64,000 nucleotides of DNA from the NCBI GenBank assembly GCA_963930775.1, contig OZ005691.1:6693000-6756999 (forward strand), read 5' to 3'. A program made the translations under genes and the position numbers. This document shows positions 34,501-44,763 of the stretch, in pieces. The first letter of the stretch is position 1; the number at the start of each line of letters is the position of its first letter. Source of the stretch: Cliona cf. orientalis (lineage: Eukaryota > Porifera > Demospongiae > Clionaida > Clionaidae). The notes under the pieces were generated by a model, which was given only the letters and a program-made list of their open reading frames with translations, made no database searches and was not told the DNA's origin.

Positions 34501-37308
34501 AAACTGAAAGAAAGTGTACATTGTATACCGCACAGCCGGAAAATTTGGTTGGGAATTAAATTTGGCGGTTTGGTGGTCTATATTGCAACCGTCAAAATTT
34601 CCTACTCGCATACATACGAATGGCGATCCCATACCAAACTGCCAAATTTAAATCCGCCAATATTCTTGCAATAGCGATTTTGGACTCAACCACCAAATTT
34701 AATTCCTGCCAATATACGGATGTCATGTATTAAGGAGCACATTATAGTTTTCTTCCTCTAGTGTGCATCTCTTCATGACATCAACACAATAATATACATG
34801 TAGTAATATCATGTATCATAAAATATTATAGGCAGGAATTACATTGTGCAGATGTACATGTATGCATATACATACCTGTAAGGTCCTCCAAAGACACCTG
34901 CATTACACACTAGGATATTTAAAGATAGGTCTTTGGCCATAAATTTTTCAGCAAATGCCTTGACACTTTTCAAGGATGCTAAATTCAGCTGCATGAATTC
35001 TACACTAGCTTCTGGCTGCATTTCAAATGTCACACAGGTTACATAATGAGGGGCAACTTTACCAGTAACTGGCATACAATTGCTCGTTTGATTTGAGATA
35101 TGGCCTGTTCTGCTTTCATGGCATTTCTACATGCCATGATGACATGAGCACCTTGACCAGCCAACCTTAAAGCAGTTTGGTAACCTGAAGGAAAAGATAC
35201 CAAGTGTTTCACATCGGGTAGGTACAGTACACCATACTTGTTTGGGTGGAGGGGGGAGTCAATGCTATTCAGTGATTTATTTAGAGGGGGGGGAACCAGG
35301 GGATATCCCCCCTGACTGGCATTTCCCCCCCCCCCTGAAATTTGCCAACTATCATAATAATACTTATAACTTTTGTCTAATAATCAATATTTTTGCTTGT
35401 GAAAGTAGTCTCAGAAGCCACCAGAAGCAGTCTCAGAGGTCATAGATTTCAAAATCTTCCTGGGGGAGCATGCCCCCAGACCCCCCTAGTTTGAGTATAT
35501 TGCCACACGCTATGATTTCCCCCCTCTGATGAAAAATCCTGTATAAAACCCTGCTATTGATCAGAATTTGTGATCACTGATGCAGTGAAATTCGATTATC
35601 CGGACCCCTTTGGCCTGAGCCTGATGAAGGTATATCAGGTTAGTGGATAACTGCCATTCTCTCACCAGGTTTATGATGCCAAGCTTTTAAAGGCATTGTG
35701 TCACGATATAAGTGGTGATTGTTACTATTTTTAGATCTAGTGTACGGGCTCGCGTTGTGATAAATCGCGCACGTACAAAAATATTGTCACGCGCTCCTCG
35801 TGGACTCCAGAACGCCATCGAAGGACAAGGCAAGGACTTAGCTACTCGTGGCGCTGCCATAGGACTGGTATCTCCGTCTGTTTCTCGACCTACTAGCCCT
35901 CGCTAAAGGTAAATCTATTCGTGGTATACCACCTCGCACGTGGTGGATCTAGCTAGACATAGACATCTCTACTCTGGCAAGGCCGACTCTCGCCCGTCCC
36001 CCTGGTAGACCTCTTACCTTCCGCCGCTAGCTGAAGACCTTCCAGCTCCAACCCTTGAGCCTTTCTTGGACCGATCGCGTTCTGCTACCGTGAACTACAA
36101 CCATTGATTGAAAAGTGGCTGCCAGATTTCAATCTAATGGGCGCGGTTATATCACGTGTGACACTAATTTACTAAAAATAGCCCTTATATCGTGGCACAA
36201 TGCCTTTAAATGGTATCTCTACTGTATAATCACTGCCAATAACATTCATACAAGTCAACTGTCGCCACACTCCTAAAAGGTCATCAGTCACCACTCTGTC
36301 CATACATATATATACTTAATAGTGCAGTTAGCAGAGTTGAGCAAGTCTGGATAATCGACATTCCACTGTAATAGTCTTGTTTAAAAGTTTACTGCTGTAT
36401 TGCTGTTTTATGAGAACATACCAAGTCCAGAATTTGCTCCGGTCACTATAGCAACCTTGTTTTGAAGGTCCACGTCTTTGAGAACATGAGCTGCCTTGAC
36501 CAGCGGTTGAAACATGTTTCTCACACTAGTGTAGGGTCTGATACCATAACGTTTGGGAAAATCAAACACAACTTTGGTCAGTATTCTTGGATCAACATTA
36601 CTGCTCATTTGACCTATGTGGCTGTATGCATATCAAATAATGTTCCATAAAATCCTCCAAGTCTAAAGACAGGAGGCATTTCTCTACGTACTCGATGTTA
36701 GGCAAATGTAGAGCTATACCCCATCAGCACTCATATTTGAACTGTTTAAGTAAGCAAATTAACAATTAAAGAGCAAAGCTCATGCCGAGTGGGGTAAATG
36801 AAGCATCATTAAAGTAGCTTAGAATCAGCAAATGACACCAAAACTGGAGAATAAAGTGTTTTCGGAGAAATCCACACAATTCATGCACCATAGGCCAGGG
36901 AACCTTATAATACCAAACTTTGGACTCGCAAACAAGGTATGTAACAGACACACAGAACAATTACCTTACCATAACCCTGCATGCATGCAAGGAGGGTTAA
37001 TCATGATAAGAATGTAAATAATTAATTTTGTAGACTTACTCCACATACACTAGGGCATTACCATCACCCTTGTACTTTTGCCATCCATAAGGTAGTCCTA
37101 CAATTAAATGTAGTAAACAACAGTAATTATTAGCATTGATCTAGTCTGAGTGAGCTAAATCCCATCTTGCTGATTATTTAGATGAACCCACACCCACTAA
37201 ACGATCAGCAAGAAAGGGTTCAGCTCGCTAGATTAGCACTGACCTGGAGGTACTTTATATCTTAGGCCATTGGTGGGATTTTCCCATTGGGTGGACTTTC
37301 CATTGTGA
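26735..37308 (-). CDS. WWOX: WWOX, WW-domain oxidoreductase (first exon not found)
   Basis: Exons in transcript order: 37308-37244, 37097-37040, 36621-36422, 35184-35078, 35015-34876, 34503-34346, 34144-33888, 26938-26735, about 395 residues; human WWOX has 414. The first exon holds the end of WW domain 1 (KSTQWENP), and the next two hold WW domain 2 ([31 protein letters not shown]). A short-chain dehydrogenase follows, with cofactor motif [12 protein letters not shown], the Ser of ITSESH and the catalytic YGTSK. The C terminus reads [19 protein letters not shown] as in human WWOX. The family is a cytosolic/mitochondrial tumour suppressor that binds PPxY proteins through its WW domains. The join at 34346/34144 has an alternative that would delete a few residues. 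The missing first exon should encode a start and the first half of WW1; I could not place it upstream. Confidence 0.92.
27170..27310 (-). ncRNA. Inverted-repeat unit carrying a hammerhead-ribozyme-like motif
   Basis: Plus-strand bases 27208-27244 contain CTGAGGA and, after a short potential stem, CGAAAC followed by GTCGG. CTGANGA plus GAAA are the two conserved core blocks of hammerhead ribozymes, and this spacing is frequent in Penelope-like retroelements. The block is flanked by inverted copies of TAAACGAAG.T.CT(T)TTCGGACAACTTAAC (27172-27201 and 27264-27293). Cleavage activity is not established; the strand given is that of the host gene, while the motif itself reads on plus. Confidence 0.4.
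27334..27707 (-). repeat. Reverse-oriented copy of the ~425-bp array unit
   Basis: It begins ACATCCCTCGTCCCTCATG and ends TTGATTGGGACTCGGGATGTA, the complement of the unit that repeats in tandem to the right. It lies about 180 bp from the start of the array. Confidence 0.75.
27885..30961 (+). repeat. Tandem array of about seven ~425-bp units in the last WWOX intron
   Basis: Each unit starts ACATCCCGAGTCCCAATCAACAAA, runs through TTGTTGGGACCCAGAATTC, CGATTCTCTCAGTTCGCTTTC, GGGGGGATTTCCCTATTCAG, GCATGCGCAGTTTGTCGATG and ends CATGAGGGACTCGGGATGTA; the first and last words are inverted repeats of each other. Unit starts are near 27885, 28206, 28632, 29058, 29497, 29911 and 30547; the first is short, and a partial unit follows the sixth. 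A spacer GTCTAAGTTTTTCATT separates units. Single or paired diverged copies occur at 10721-11465, 27334-27707 and 40410-40847. No protein is encoded; open frames of 60-75 codons recurring in each unit are by-products of the repeat. Confidence 0.9.
30959..31410 (+). repeat. Dispersed repeat with CCAGTAGCAATT start, copy in WWOX intron
   Basis: It directly follows the tandem array and shares long matches with 62090-62525: CCCCAGTAGCAATT, GGAGCCTTTCTGAG.CTTGAAAATCGGTA, AAGCTGAGTGCTACTTTCTC and AAGCATCGAAAT. The tail also matches about 11570-11830. It is non-coding and its ends are not clearly defined. Confidence 0.65.
31526..31566. repeat. Poly-G tract of 41 bases
   Basis: This is the longest of at least eight poly-G or poly-C runs in the window. 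It sits between ...CCCTCAGATT and TGTGGCTCATGAGACTA, that is, within a degenerate copy of the TAGTCTCG/GTGTGGC short element. Length may be uncertain because such runs are hard to sequence and assemble. Confidence 0.85.
31850..32020. mobile_element. AATTTGGCGGTT / CCGGCTATACGGTA MITE, 5'-truncated copy
   Basis: The right end reads AAATTTTCCGGCTATACGGTA and the interior repeats AATTTGGCGGTT with TACGGGATCGCCATA and GCGAGTAGGA. Other copies: 34526-34719, 52691-52850 and 56361-56565, with a trace at 45752-45830. The left terminal repeat is missing here. Confidence 0.75.
32021..33887. other. WWOX intron, remainder
   Basis: I see no coding exon, RNA gene or clear repeat family, apart from CATGTA-rich stretches near 32820-32835 and a pair of inverted TTCGGTAAAG / CCGAATTTTTAGAAG words around 33555-33735 that may mark a small element (AATTCGGCCCTTCTAATTATTCGG...GCCGAATTTTTAGAAGAG). 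Confidence 0.45.
34526..34719. mobile_element. TACCGTATAGCC-type MITE in a WWOX intron
   Basis: The left end reads TATACCGCACAGCCGGAAAATTTGG and the right end reads ...AATTCCTGCCAATATACGG, with the shared interior (GCGATCCCATACC, CTACTCGCATA) in reverse orientation relative to the 31850 copy. It lies just upstream of a WWOX exon that begins at 34503. Confidence 0.75.
35268..35565. repeat. Poly-G/C-ended repeat in a WWOX intron
   Basis: A TTTAGAGGGGGGGGAACC left end and a CCCCCCTCTGATGAAAAATCCTGTATAAAACCCTG right end bracket C-rich and G-rich stretches. The right end resembles the complement of CAGGGTTGCATACAGGATTTTTT at 13763, so these may belong to one loosely conserved family. Confidence 0.5.
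35583..36368. mobile_element. Pogo-like element with a second element nested inside
   Basis: Outer ends are CAGTGAAATTCGATTATCCGGAC and, inverted, CAGTGGAATGTCGATTATCCAGAC, resembling the 5555-5903 element. Inside, 35685-36212 is bounded by near-perfect 27-bp inverted repeats (TTTAAAGGCATTGTGTCACGATATAAG, one mismatch). The nesting gives a relative age: the outer element came first. A 64-codon frame at 35712-35906 is within the inner element and is not recognisable as transposase. Confidence 0.75.
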
Positions 37309-38892
37309 CTATAGTGTTGAAGATTACAGAGAATATTTTGAACAGTGGGATCACTAAAACAGAAGCGTCATGAACTTCGGGGCAGATGAAACATAATTAT
37401 TGCTAAATTAAGATCTATAAAAAGCAATGTCCAACCTTAAAATTTCACCAAATTTTCTGCAGGCTGTTTTTGAGGAATATTTTTAATACCAGAAAATAGC
37501 TATCCATGAGTGCTATCTAATGGTTCTTGAAAACATGATCGTACATAAAACCATGTTGGAGCCACGCCCAGTTGAACTTTTCCTATAGAGAGTTAATACA
37601 AATGAAAATGAGGTCAACAGCAATTCTACCAAATTGATTCGCATGAGTTATCCATCAAACGATAGTCCTAGTTATCTACTGCAAGTTATTTTGTAAGTGT
37701 ACTCCTAACCAGAGCCGAGATATTCTTCGAAATACTGGAGGTTCTTGGAGGTTGGACATCGCTACTATAAAACTACATAAACACTTTCACAAAACATATA
37801 AAACCTAATCGTTTCCCAGGGTATTGTCCCACACAAAGTTAAAACCTTAAACTAGCTTATAAGCAAAATTATTAATAACACATGTATTTAATGCACCTAT
37901 CAATGTATTGCCCCACCTACCACCCCACTGGCAAAAGGTGGGGATTTGATCGTATTTGACCAATAAATATGCCCTGGATCAGGGGGAGATTTGATCAATA
38001 TTTACAGATAATAAGGGGAAATATACAGTCTTAATGGGGGCATTTGATCCTAGCATTCGCTCCAGGGGAGAGGCAATTGATTTCACATAGGTCAAATCCC
38101 CCACCCTTGCCCGTGGGGTGGTACCTGGGGCAATACATTGACAGGTAGCGATTCCGGACGATCGACCTAGGTGCATAAAAGCAGTTATAACTCAGCAACG
38201 GAGGGGATTGACAACAAAAAACAAAAATCACAAGATAGCTTAGGAAATTTTCTTTCATTTAAGCCTTGAAACAAGCGAATCGGTTGAGCACATGCCTTGC
38301 AGATTTAATTTTTAGCTCTATGGAAAAATGTATGGAAAAACAATAATCGGCGCGTAAATCGGGCACACTTCAACCTTTCAACAAAAAACACATATCGCTG
38401 AATAGGCCTCACCGAGTGAAAGCTAGCGACAACTTAACCATATAAATTGCTATTGCCGCCAGTTTGCACCATCGAGCCGAAAATTTAGGCGTCCGGAATC
38501 GCTATGATAGGTGCATAATAAACAGAAGTAGTATGACCCATATCAAGCCACAAATGAAAAATAGACCCTCACTTAACAAAATAGAGCCTATTATCATCAG
38601 CCACTCTCGCTTCCCACTCATCTGGCAGTTTAGTGATGTCGTCTTCGGTCCTATCACCCCACATCACGTAAGACCGAGTCCTCTCAGCCATATCGCATTC
38701 CTTTTAATGCTCACTCGTACTCCGACCTGGCACAGGCTTGACCTTTGGCTAATAGGTCACTGTAGTCTCGTCCCCAGATCTCAGACTAGACCCCACCTCC
38801 AAGGCCAGATAACAGTCTCGAATGTGGTTTGCAATTTGGGAATTAAGTTGCCCAACATAATTACACGCCCCATGCCCACTCATGTGCTTTCC
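37309..38892. repeat. Repeat-rich region upstream of WWOX exon 2
   Basis: A diverged copy of the GGAGGTTGGACATCGCTAC element lies at about 37425-37765. It is followed by a G/C-ended element at 37893-38146 with inverted ends CACCTATCAATGTATTGCCCCAC / GGGGCAATACATTGACAGGTAG, and by a further inverted pair, GTAGCGATTCCGGACG (38146) and CGTCCGGAATCGCTAT (38491), that together bracket about 37890-38516. The missing WWOX first exon was expected around here and was not found. A 144-codon plus frame starting at 38464 has no family and spans repeat sequence. Confidence 0.55.
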
Positions 38893-40409
38893 ACGTGATT
38901 CTAGATGATGTCAGCATAAAATCGATCAGCTCTGCAGCGCAGTACAGTACTAAAGTGCAAAGAAGATCGAAAATAAAAGAGCGAATTGAGTTCTTAAAGG
39001 TAGATTTATTTAACACTAGATTGTAGTTATTAACTTTTACCATAATTTTAAACGTACAGGTTTGAGACTTGGTGAAGCTATCTAACCTCGTACCCAGGCG
39101 CTTTGACCCGAAACCCGTTGCCCTATATTTTAATGTAAAGATCAATAAATTAGGAGCTCATTTGTACACTACCGTATTGACGCATCTAGCCACTCCTTTT
39201 CCCTGACTCATAGTATACAGACTTTAATATTCATCAAGTAGTAGCACTAGTAAGGGCTGAACTGTATCTTGGTCTTTAATCGGCTATGATTTCTGTGTCT
39301 ACAAGTTATACATCCGTTATACAAACGGCCAGCAGTTCACTCTGTATGTGTTCTATTGCTCAACGTGTAACCATACCTAAGCCTCTTCAACTTGTATGTT
39401 GTTCAAGGTTCAGTGGTGTCATTCACTCCAAGTTGAACTCATTTATTTCTCCGTCAACAAGTTGGGTATTTCACTGCTAACTTCGTACCTTCATTTCAAA
39501 AGTATACCCCATCCACGATCATAACGGACCACCAATCCTACAGCTGTTGGAATCTCATAGTCATAGTAATGAAGTTGTTGGAAAATGCTTTGCTGGATGG
39601 CATCAGTGCTGCTCTGTGTATGGATACTGGAGACTGTAAAATTACTGGAAGGTATTGAAATAGTGTAGCGCAGCACCATTGTTTTAAAAAAAAAATCCCT
39701 TTTACATTTGATGTGGTTTTGCAAACCACAAATATCCTTTAATGTTTAACCACAGCACGGCTCTTTCTTTTTGTTCTAGTGACTTACCTGTTATACTGGT
39801 GTGTCATTAATGATGATACTGGAGTTTCTAGATAGCTAATAGTGGCCGAGTCCAAGGTATCTACATGTATTTTGAAGGCCCGAGAGACTAGTGTACTGAG
39901 CGAAGGACCATATGCATAGTGCAATACTGGCTCTGTATGGCAAACGTTAGGACATGATGGTCTACATGTACATAGGCACCTACCTACTAAGGACTGTTGA
40001 CTAGCTAGCTGCTTCTACTTCAATTCTCTCAAATTATAATGTGATGGTTGCGGTTGCTATAATAATGTAGTTAGAGACCTTGATCTCTTTCTTTCCTTGC
40101 CCTTGGCAGTAATCTGATTGGTTAATTGAAGGATCCACTATTTCATGTACAAGTGAAGCAATAGCAGGAGATACCAAGTAGTGAACCTCCTAACTGACCA
40201 ATCAGATTGCTTTATTTGTTACAACTCAACTGTTGTCTAAATGTTTGACACTATCCTTGAGGTCGTACTGTAAAATGATATTAAGTGCTGCCATCCACTA
40301 TCCATAGCCGTAGCAAAGAGAGATAAGCTAGCAACTGTAGCATGCCTGAGACATCCACCATTAGAGTCCTAATTACAAACTACCATCAACTCTGATGCAC
40401 TTTTCTTAT
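38893..40409. other. Intergenic region with one unexplained minus-strand frame
   Basis: A minus-strand open frame starting at ATG near 39684 encodes about 60 residues including TQSSTDAIQQSIFQQLHYYD and ending near a possible donor. Its composition looks protein-like, yet I cannot assign it to a family or connect it to WWOX. Nothing else is recognised. Confidence 0.3.
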
Positions 40410-40847
40410 GAAAAACTTAGACTACATCCCGAGTCCCTCATGAAAAGTATTGCACCGCGCTACTGTACGCCGCCATAATTCGAACTAGGACACATCGACA
40501 AACTGCGCATGCTCCGTATGTACGCGTATATTGGGGCGCACGGCTTGAGCCGGTTGACCCAGACGTGACCTCCACTGCCATACATGTGCTAGACTGAATA
40601 GGGAAATCCCCCCATAGTGCGAGCTCGCCAAAGAAAGCGAACTGAGAGAATCGCCATATATCATCGATAGTCCATGATCTCTTCTACGCTAGGTTCGAGT
40701 TTTGGGTCCCAACACCCTGTCATGCGCGCTAAACATTTTGAAGCAGTCTTCACCCCAATTTCATCATAATTTCATCATTACTTTCGTCATCAATTGCCTC
40801 ATCGGTCGGCCGAATTCTTTTTTGTGGATTGGGACTCGGGATGTAAT
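40410..40847 (-). repeat. Single reverse copy of the ~425-bp array unit
   Basis: This copy is full length, with AAAAACTTAGACTACATCCCGAGTCCCTCATG at the left and GATTGGGACTCGGGATGTAAT at the right. It retains the GTCTAAGTTTTT spacer word seen between units of the tandem array, which shows the spacer belongs to the repeat unit. Confidence 0.85.
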
Positions 40848-41933
40848 AAGCGCACATTTTTCATAAGTGCGTAGATATATACTTGCTGTCAAGTGCATGC
40901 ACTCAAATAATTCTACCATGGTTGTAACATTCTGACCAATCAGGTTGCTCAAAGGAGGTTGATAAATCACAAGTTTACCAAACCTACAAGATATTTATCA
41001 ACCTGCAAGTGGAGCGCATGCACTTGCAAGGTAATTAAGTGGGCTGCACGAAGAACTGTTGTTTTTATACTTGACCAGAGAATTGCTGTAGTAGATGACG
41101 AAGACTGTGCATACTGCATTGTAGGTCAGATTCTGGGAGCCTTGAAGGAAGGAAACAATTCTAATTGTTGACGACTATCGCGGTCACTTGATCACGGCTG
41201 TGATCGAGCGGCTCTAGTGCTCTTCATCCTGAATGGTGAAGCAAGCGGCAACATGGGGGTACTCTAGCTGTAGTATTATATACTGCTAAGCATAGTTTAC
41301 CATACTGAGGGCTCGCAGTTATACTTGTATGCTGCTAATATGACAACGTACTAGTATAGGCATTAACACTAACACACTATCTTATGATCGACCAGCTGTA
41401 TGCTACTATATTGTGCCCTCAAATGATGTAGATAGTAACCAGTGGCTTTACATCACATGCTGGTGAGCTTTGAAAGTAGGCGTGCTGTAAATTGCTCTTT
41501 TATAAGCACACATTTCCTTATGCTCACTATTTAGCACATGCACTTAATAACCCAAGTCTACGATGATGTAAGTAAAATTAATGTTCCATGCTTACCTGAA
41601 TCACAGTTCCCCTGTTATCTGACCAAAAGCCCATGGAATAAATTTTCATGTTTGTTTTGTATACTAGAGCTGGCACTGGCCAGATCACACCCATACATAG
41701 TCTCACTGGCCACACACTTCAATCTCGAGTGAAAGAGGGTCTGGTGACCATGCGTACAGCGAGTTATTCCAGCAGAATGCAATAATTACAAAAAATGTCA
41801 CAAGTAACCACAAACAACACAGGGCTGACTGTGTGTGTGCGCATGCCACTAGCAAATCGTTGCTAAGCAATGATCCAAGGACTGATGATGATAGGAACAT
41901 TCAAGTTTTCATGGGTTTTATTTTCGCATATAG
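40848..41933. other. Intergenic, no gene recognised
   Basis: A pair of inverted words around 40880-41030 (AAGTGCATGCACTC... / ...GAGCGCATGCACTTGCAAG, and GGTTGATAAATC / ATTTATCAACC) suggests a small fold-back element. No coding exon is supported. Confidence 0.35.
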
Positions 41934-42305
41934 CAGTGGCGTAGGCAGAGGGGGGGCTTTGGGGGCTCGAGCCCCCCCTTTGTCATCAGCCATAGTGGGC
42001 GTGGCAACAGTTAACATTAGCTTCTTTGCAGTAAGTACTCTACGAATACTGCATTGTACTGCTCTAACTTACATCTTAACAATCCATTTCAGCTGTAGAA
42101 ATCCATACCTTTCAGCGCTTAAAGCACGGCGGTGTATAAGAACTCGCGCATGCTAAGTACACTATACTTTAGCATAGAGATCGAAGTTCAATAGTCAATA
42201 ATGTGATCACGTGATCCTAATTAATGGGCGTGGCCAAAGTGAAAATTTTTCGCGCTCTTCGCGCGCTATCAAGCCCCCCATACTCAGAATCCTGGCTACG
42301 CCCCT
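41934..42305. mobile_element. CAGTGGCGTAGGCAG-ended element
   Basis: The left end CAGTGGCGTAGGCAG and right end CTGGCTACGCCCCTG are inverted repeats, and TATAG lies directly outside both ends as a probable target duplication. Poly-G and poly-C stretches lie just inside the left end. CAGTGG-type ends are common in hAT-like non-autonomous elements; the class is inferred. Confidence 0.65.
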
Positions 42306-42504
42306 GTATAGAACACTTGTACGGAATATACGAAAATTCACACTGTACATCAATACCGGCTATATGTATGTATTTACATTATATATGCACTCTTGGATCC
42401 ATAGATTTGCAGTGTAAAATATTCCCTGGCTTTATCTGGTAGTTGAATTATTAATTTGTGTGTACACAAATAATTTGTAAAGACCACAGTGATATCTACT
42501 ACTA

Positions 42505-42792
42505 GATTTCTAGAAGGGGGTTCTGATATACTCTTGTGTGTGAATTTTTGAAGCCACGCCCATTTCGATCGTTTTTTGAGACAAACTACCAGCCCTATCA
42601 GTCCAATCGATCTGCTTTTGAATGAATTTTCTTCTAAAGCATTCTAAGGTGAGCCATAGCTGCAGTTTCTTAGTTAGAACTGTGGCCAGAAAGGGATTTA
42701 GCCTATCATCAGTATACTTCTTAGTGCATGCTAGGTACAGCCTAAAGGGGGATTCCTGTGCATCCCTGGATCCCAGTCTGGATCTGCCACTG
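42505..42792. mobile_element. GGATCTGCCACTG-ended element, copy of the 59270-59599 element
   Basis: Its interior matches the complement of the element at 59270-59599 over long words (GAATGAATTTTCTTCTAAGG/CATTC, CTACCAGCCCTA.CAGTCCAAT). It ends GGATCTGCCACTG. The left end is degenerate. Confidence 0.7.
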
Positions 42793-44763
42793 TATTCATA
42801 ACGAAGAACAGAGGAGTTAAAATTGAATTGGCCAAATCGTTATAGCTCAGTGAAAAGGCAGCTGTTTATTGAATGTATAGGCAATCACAGAATCCACCCA
42901 GACCATTCACTCTTTTATCAGTGTCAAGTTTTGAACCCCAATGACAATTAATGAAATGTATTCTTATGATTTGAGCCGATTAGCATGCAGCCCATAGATA
43001 CAGGGCAAACGTAAGATTGTGGGTGGTATTGTTAGCAATAGAGGCGATGCATACAGCATGTGGATGGCCTAACACCATTGCCCTGGGAATGTGGTTTTGT
43101 TGTTGAACAAAAATCATCCTTGAAGCAAATTAAAATGTCCAAATGTCTGGCCGCAGTAAAATTGGCTTGGTTTTGGTTTTTAAATACTCAATACCATCCA
43201 CAATGCTCTTTTATTGACATTGTTACTGGTAGCGTAGCCACTGGCCCAGTGGGGGTGCTCAGGGGGCTTGAGCACCCCCCCCCCCTTTGCTCTTGGCTAG
43301 TCTTGCAAGCCAGCCCCTCCTACGCAAAGAAAAAGAAAGAGGGTCTGGTGAATGAACCTACTTCCGTTTGTTTAAAGCGATCAGTGGAGCTGTCGTTTGA
43401 TCGGGAGTCAACATACAGTAGCTACAAGCATACCAAAATGAGCTTACAGTGTAGCCACTATGGCACGGAAATACCCTATTTGCTGCACCCCGATTAGTAG
43501 CTCCACATGGAGCTCTGTGAAAGAAATAGTAGCTGCCCTCAAATAGTAGCCGCACGCATGTGCAAGCACAATTAAGGGTGCGTGGCCACAATCACAAGCC
43601 ATGAACAATCGTTTAATTTGAGGCAAAACATGACAGAAAACATCCTTGGCTTGGTTTTGCTGCTTATTTCTTGATCATATATCTCAAATATTTGAAAATT
43701 TATCCTGAAAAATGAGTCTATCATGTCAATATCTCCACTCCAAAATTAATAAATGCCACCCTCAATTAGTAGCCGCACTCACAGCAAGGCTGAAATTAAT
43801 AGTAGCCATGGCTAGTATTCAAATAAATACGGTACATAGCCTTTCATTTAGGATAGGCATCATCGATTTCCAAAGCTCGTTTCTGGAAATCGATGATGTT
43901 CGAGTTGTCAAACTAACGATGGTAGTTTGAACAAATTATTGAGTAAGCTGAAAATTTGAAAATTACCCCATGCAGCAGGGGACCAGAAACAGAGGTACAT
44001 GTATGATTTGGAATTGCCCAAGTACATTTAAGTGTGATTTGGGAATGACAGATACGTGTATGTGTAGTGTGGGTATTAGTCTCATATCAGTACATGTAGC
44101 CTGGATCAAATTGGATTCTGAGTGCTGTGTAGAGGTCATAGATCAGAAGGTTTAGTCATGTGTCTGATGAGTTCAAGTTTCAATTTCCTCTGTATGGAAG
44201 TTCAAATCCTGTTGATTAGAACCATAATATAGAAGTTCTCTTGCTATTTTGAACTTGTAAACAGCATGTACATGTATGTGCACAATAGAGAATGTTTAAA
44301 TCAAAACCAGAACTCAAGAGGGCTATGATAGGGAGCTTGGGGATGTACAAGAGTGTACAAGAGCCATTATCTAATTGTGTGGTTTAATTACCTCCATAAG
44401 TACCATAATTATATTATATCAACTTGAGACCTTACACCAGCTTTTAAGTAAGGCCAAAGACATGCTCCTCAGGGGGGTTGACTTAAAAATTAGAAATAGG
44501 ATTGGCATTATAACTAGCATATGGTGGATAATGCTATTCTTTGACTACCGTCAAACCATTGTGTGCAAGTTCTATCCCTTGCTTATATAGCAGTTCCCCA
44601 TTATTCCCATTAGATATCCACAGTTCATTTATGTATATTTATTATGGACTGCGGTTTGGTATGGACAATTGGTGCATGACGATTTTTTATCTCCTTCCCT
44701 AAATTATTTTGCTTGTGGATACCTGTTAAATTTAATGATACTGGTCTTGCTGTATTTACCCAG
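42793..44763. other. Region upstream of the recognised MAF1 exons
   Basis: A GTAGCGTAGCCACTGG end followed by GGGGGCTTGAGCACCCCCC near 43229-43285 marks another poly-C-bearing element. The first MAF1 exon, expected to encode about 30 residues ending in IIGR, should be here or further left and was not found. Confidence 0.4.

Noticed and set aside
35712-35906. Possible transposase fragment
   Set aside because: It lies inside a non-autonomous nested element; the Arg/Ser-rich peptide shows no DDE or helix-turn-helix pattern.
38464-38898. 144-codon open frame on the plus strand
   Set aside because: It runs across repeat sequence, has no recognisable domain and no conserved splice context; composition looks like translated non-coding DNA.
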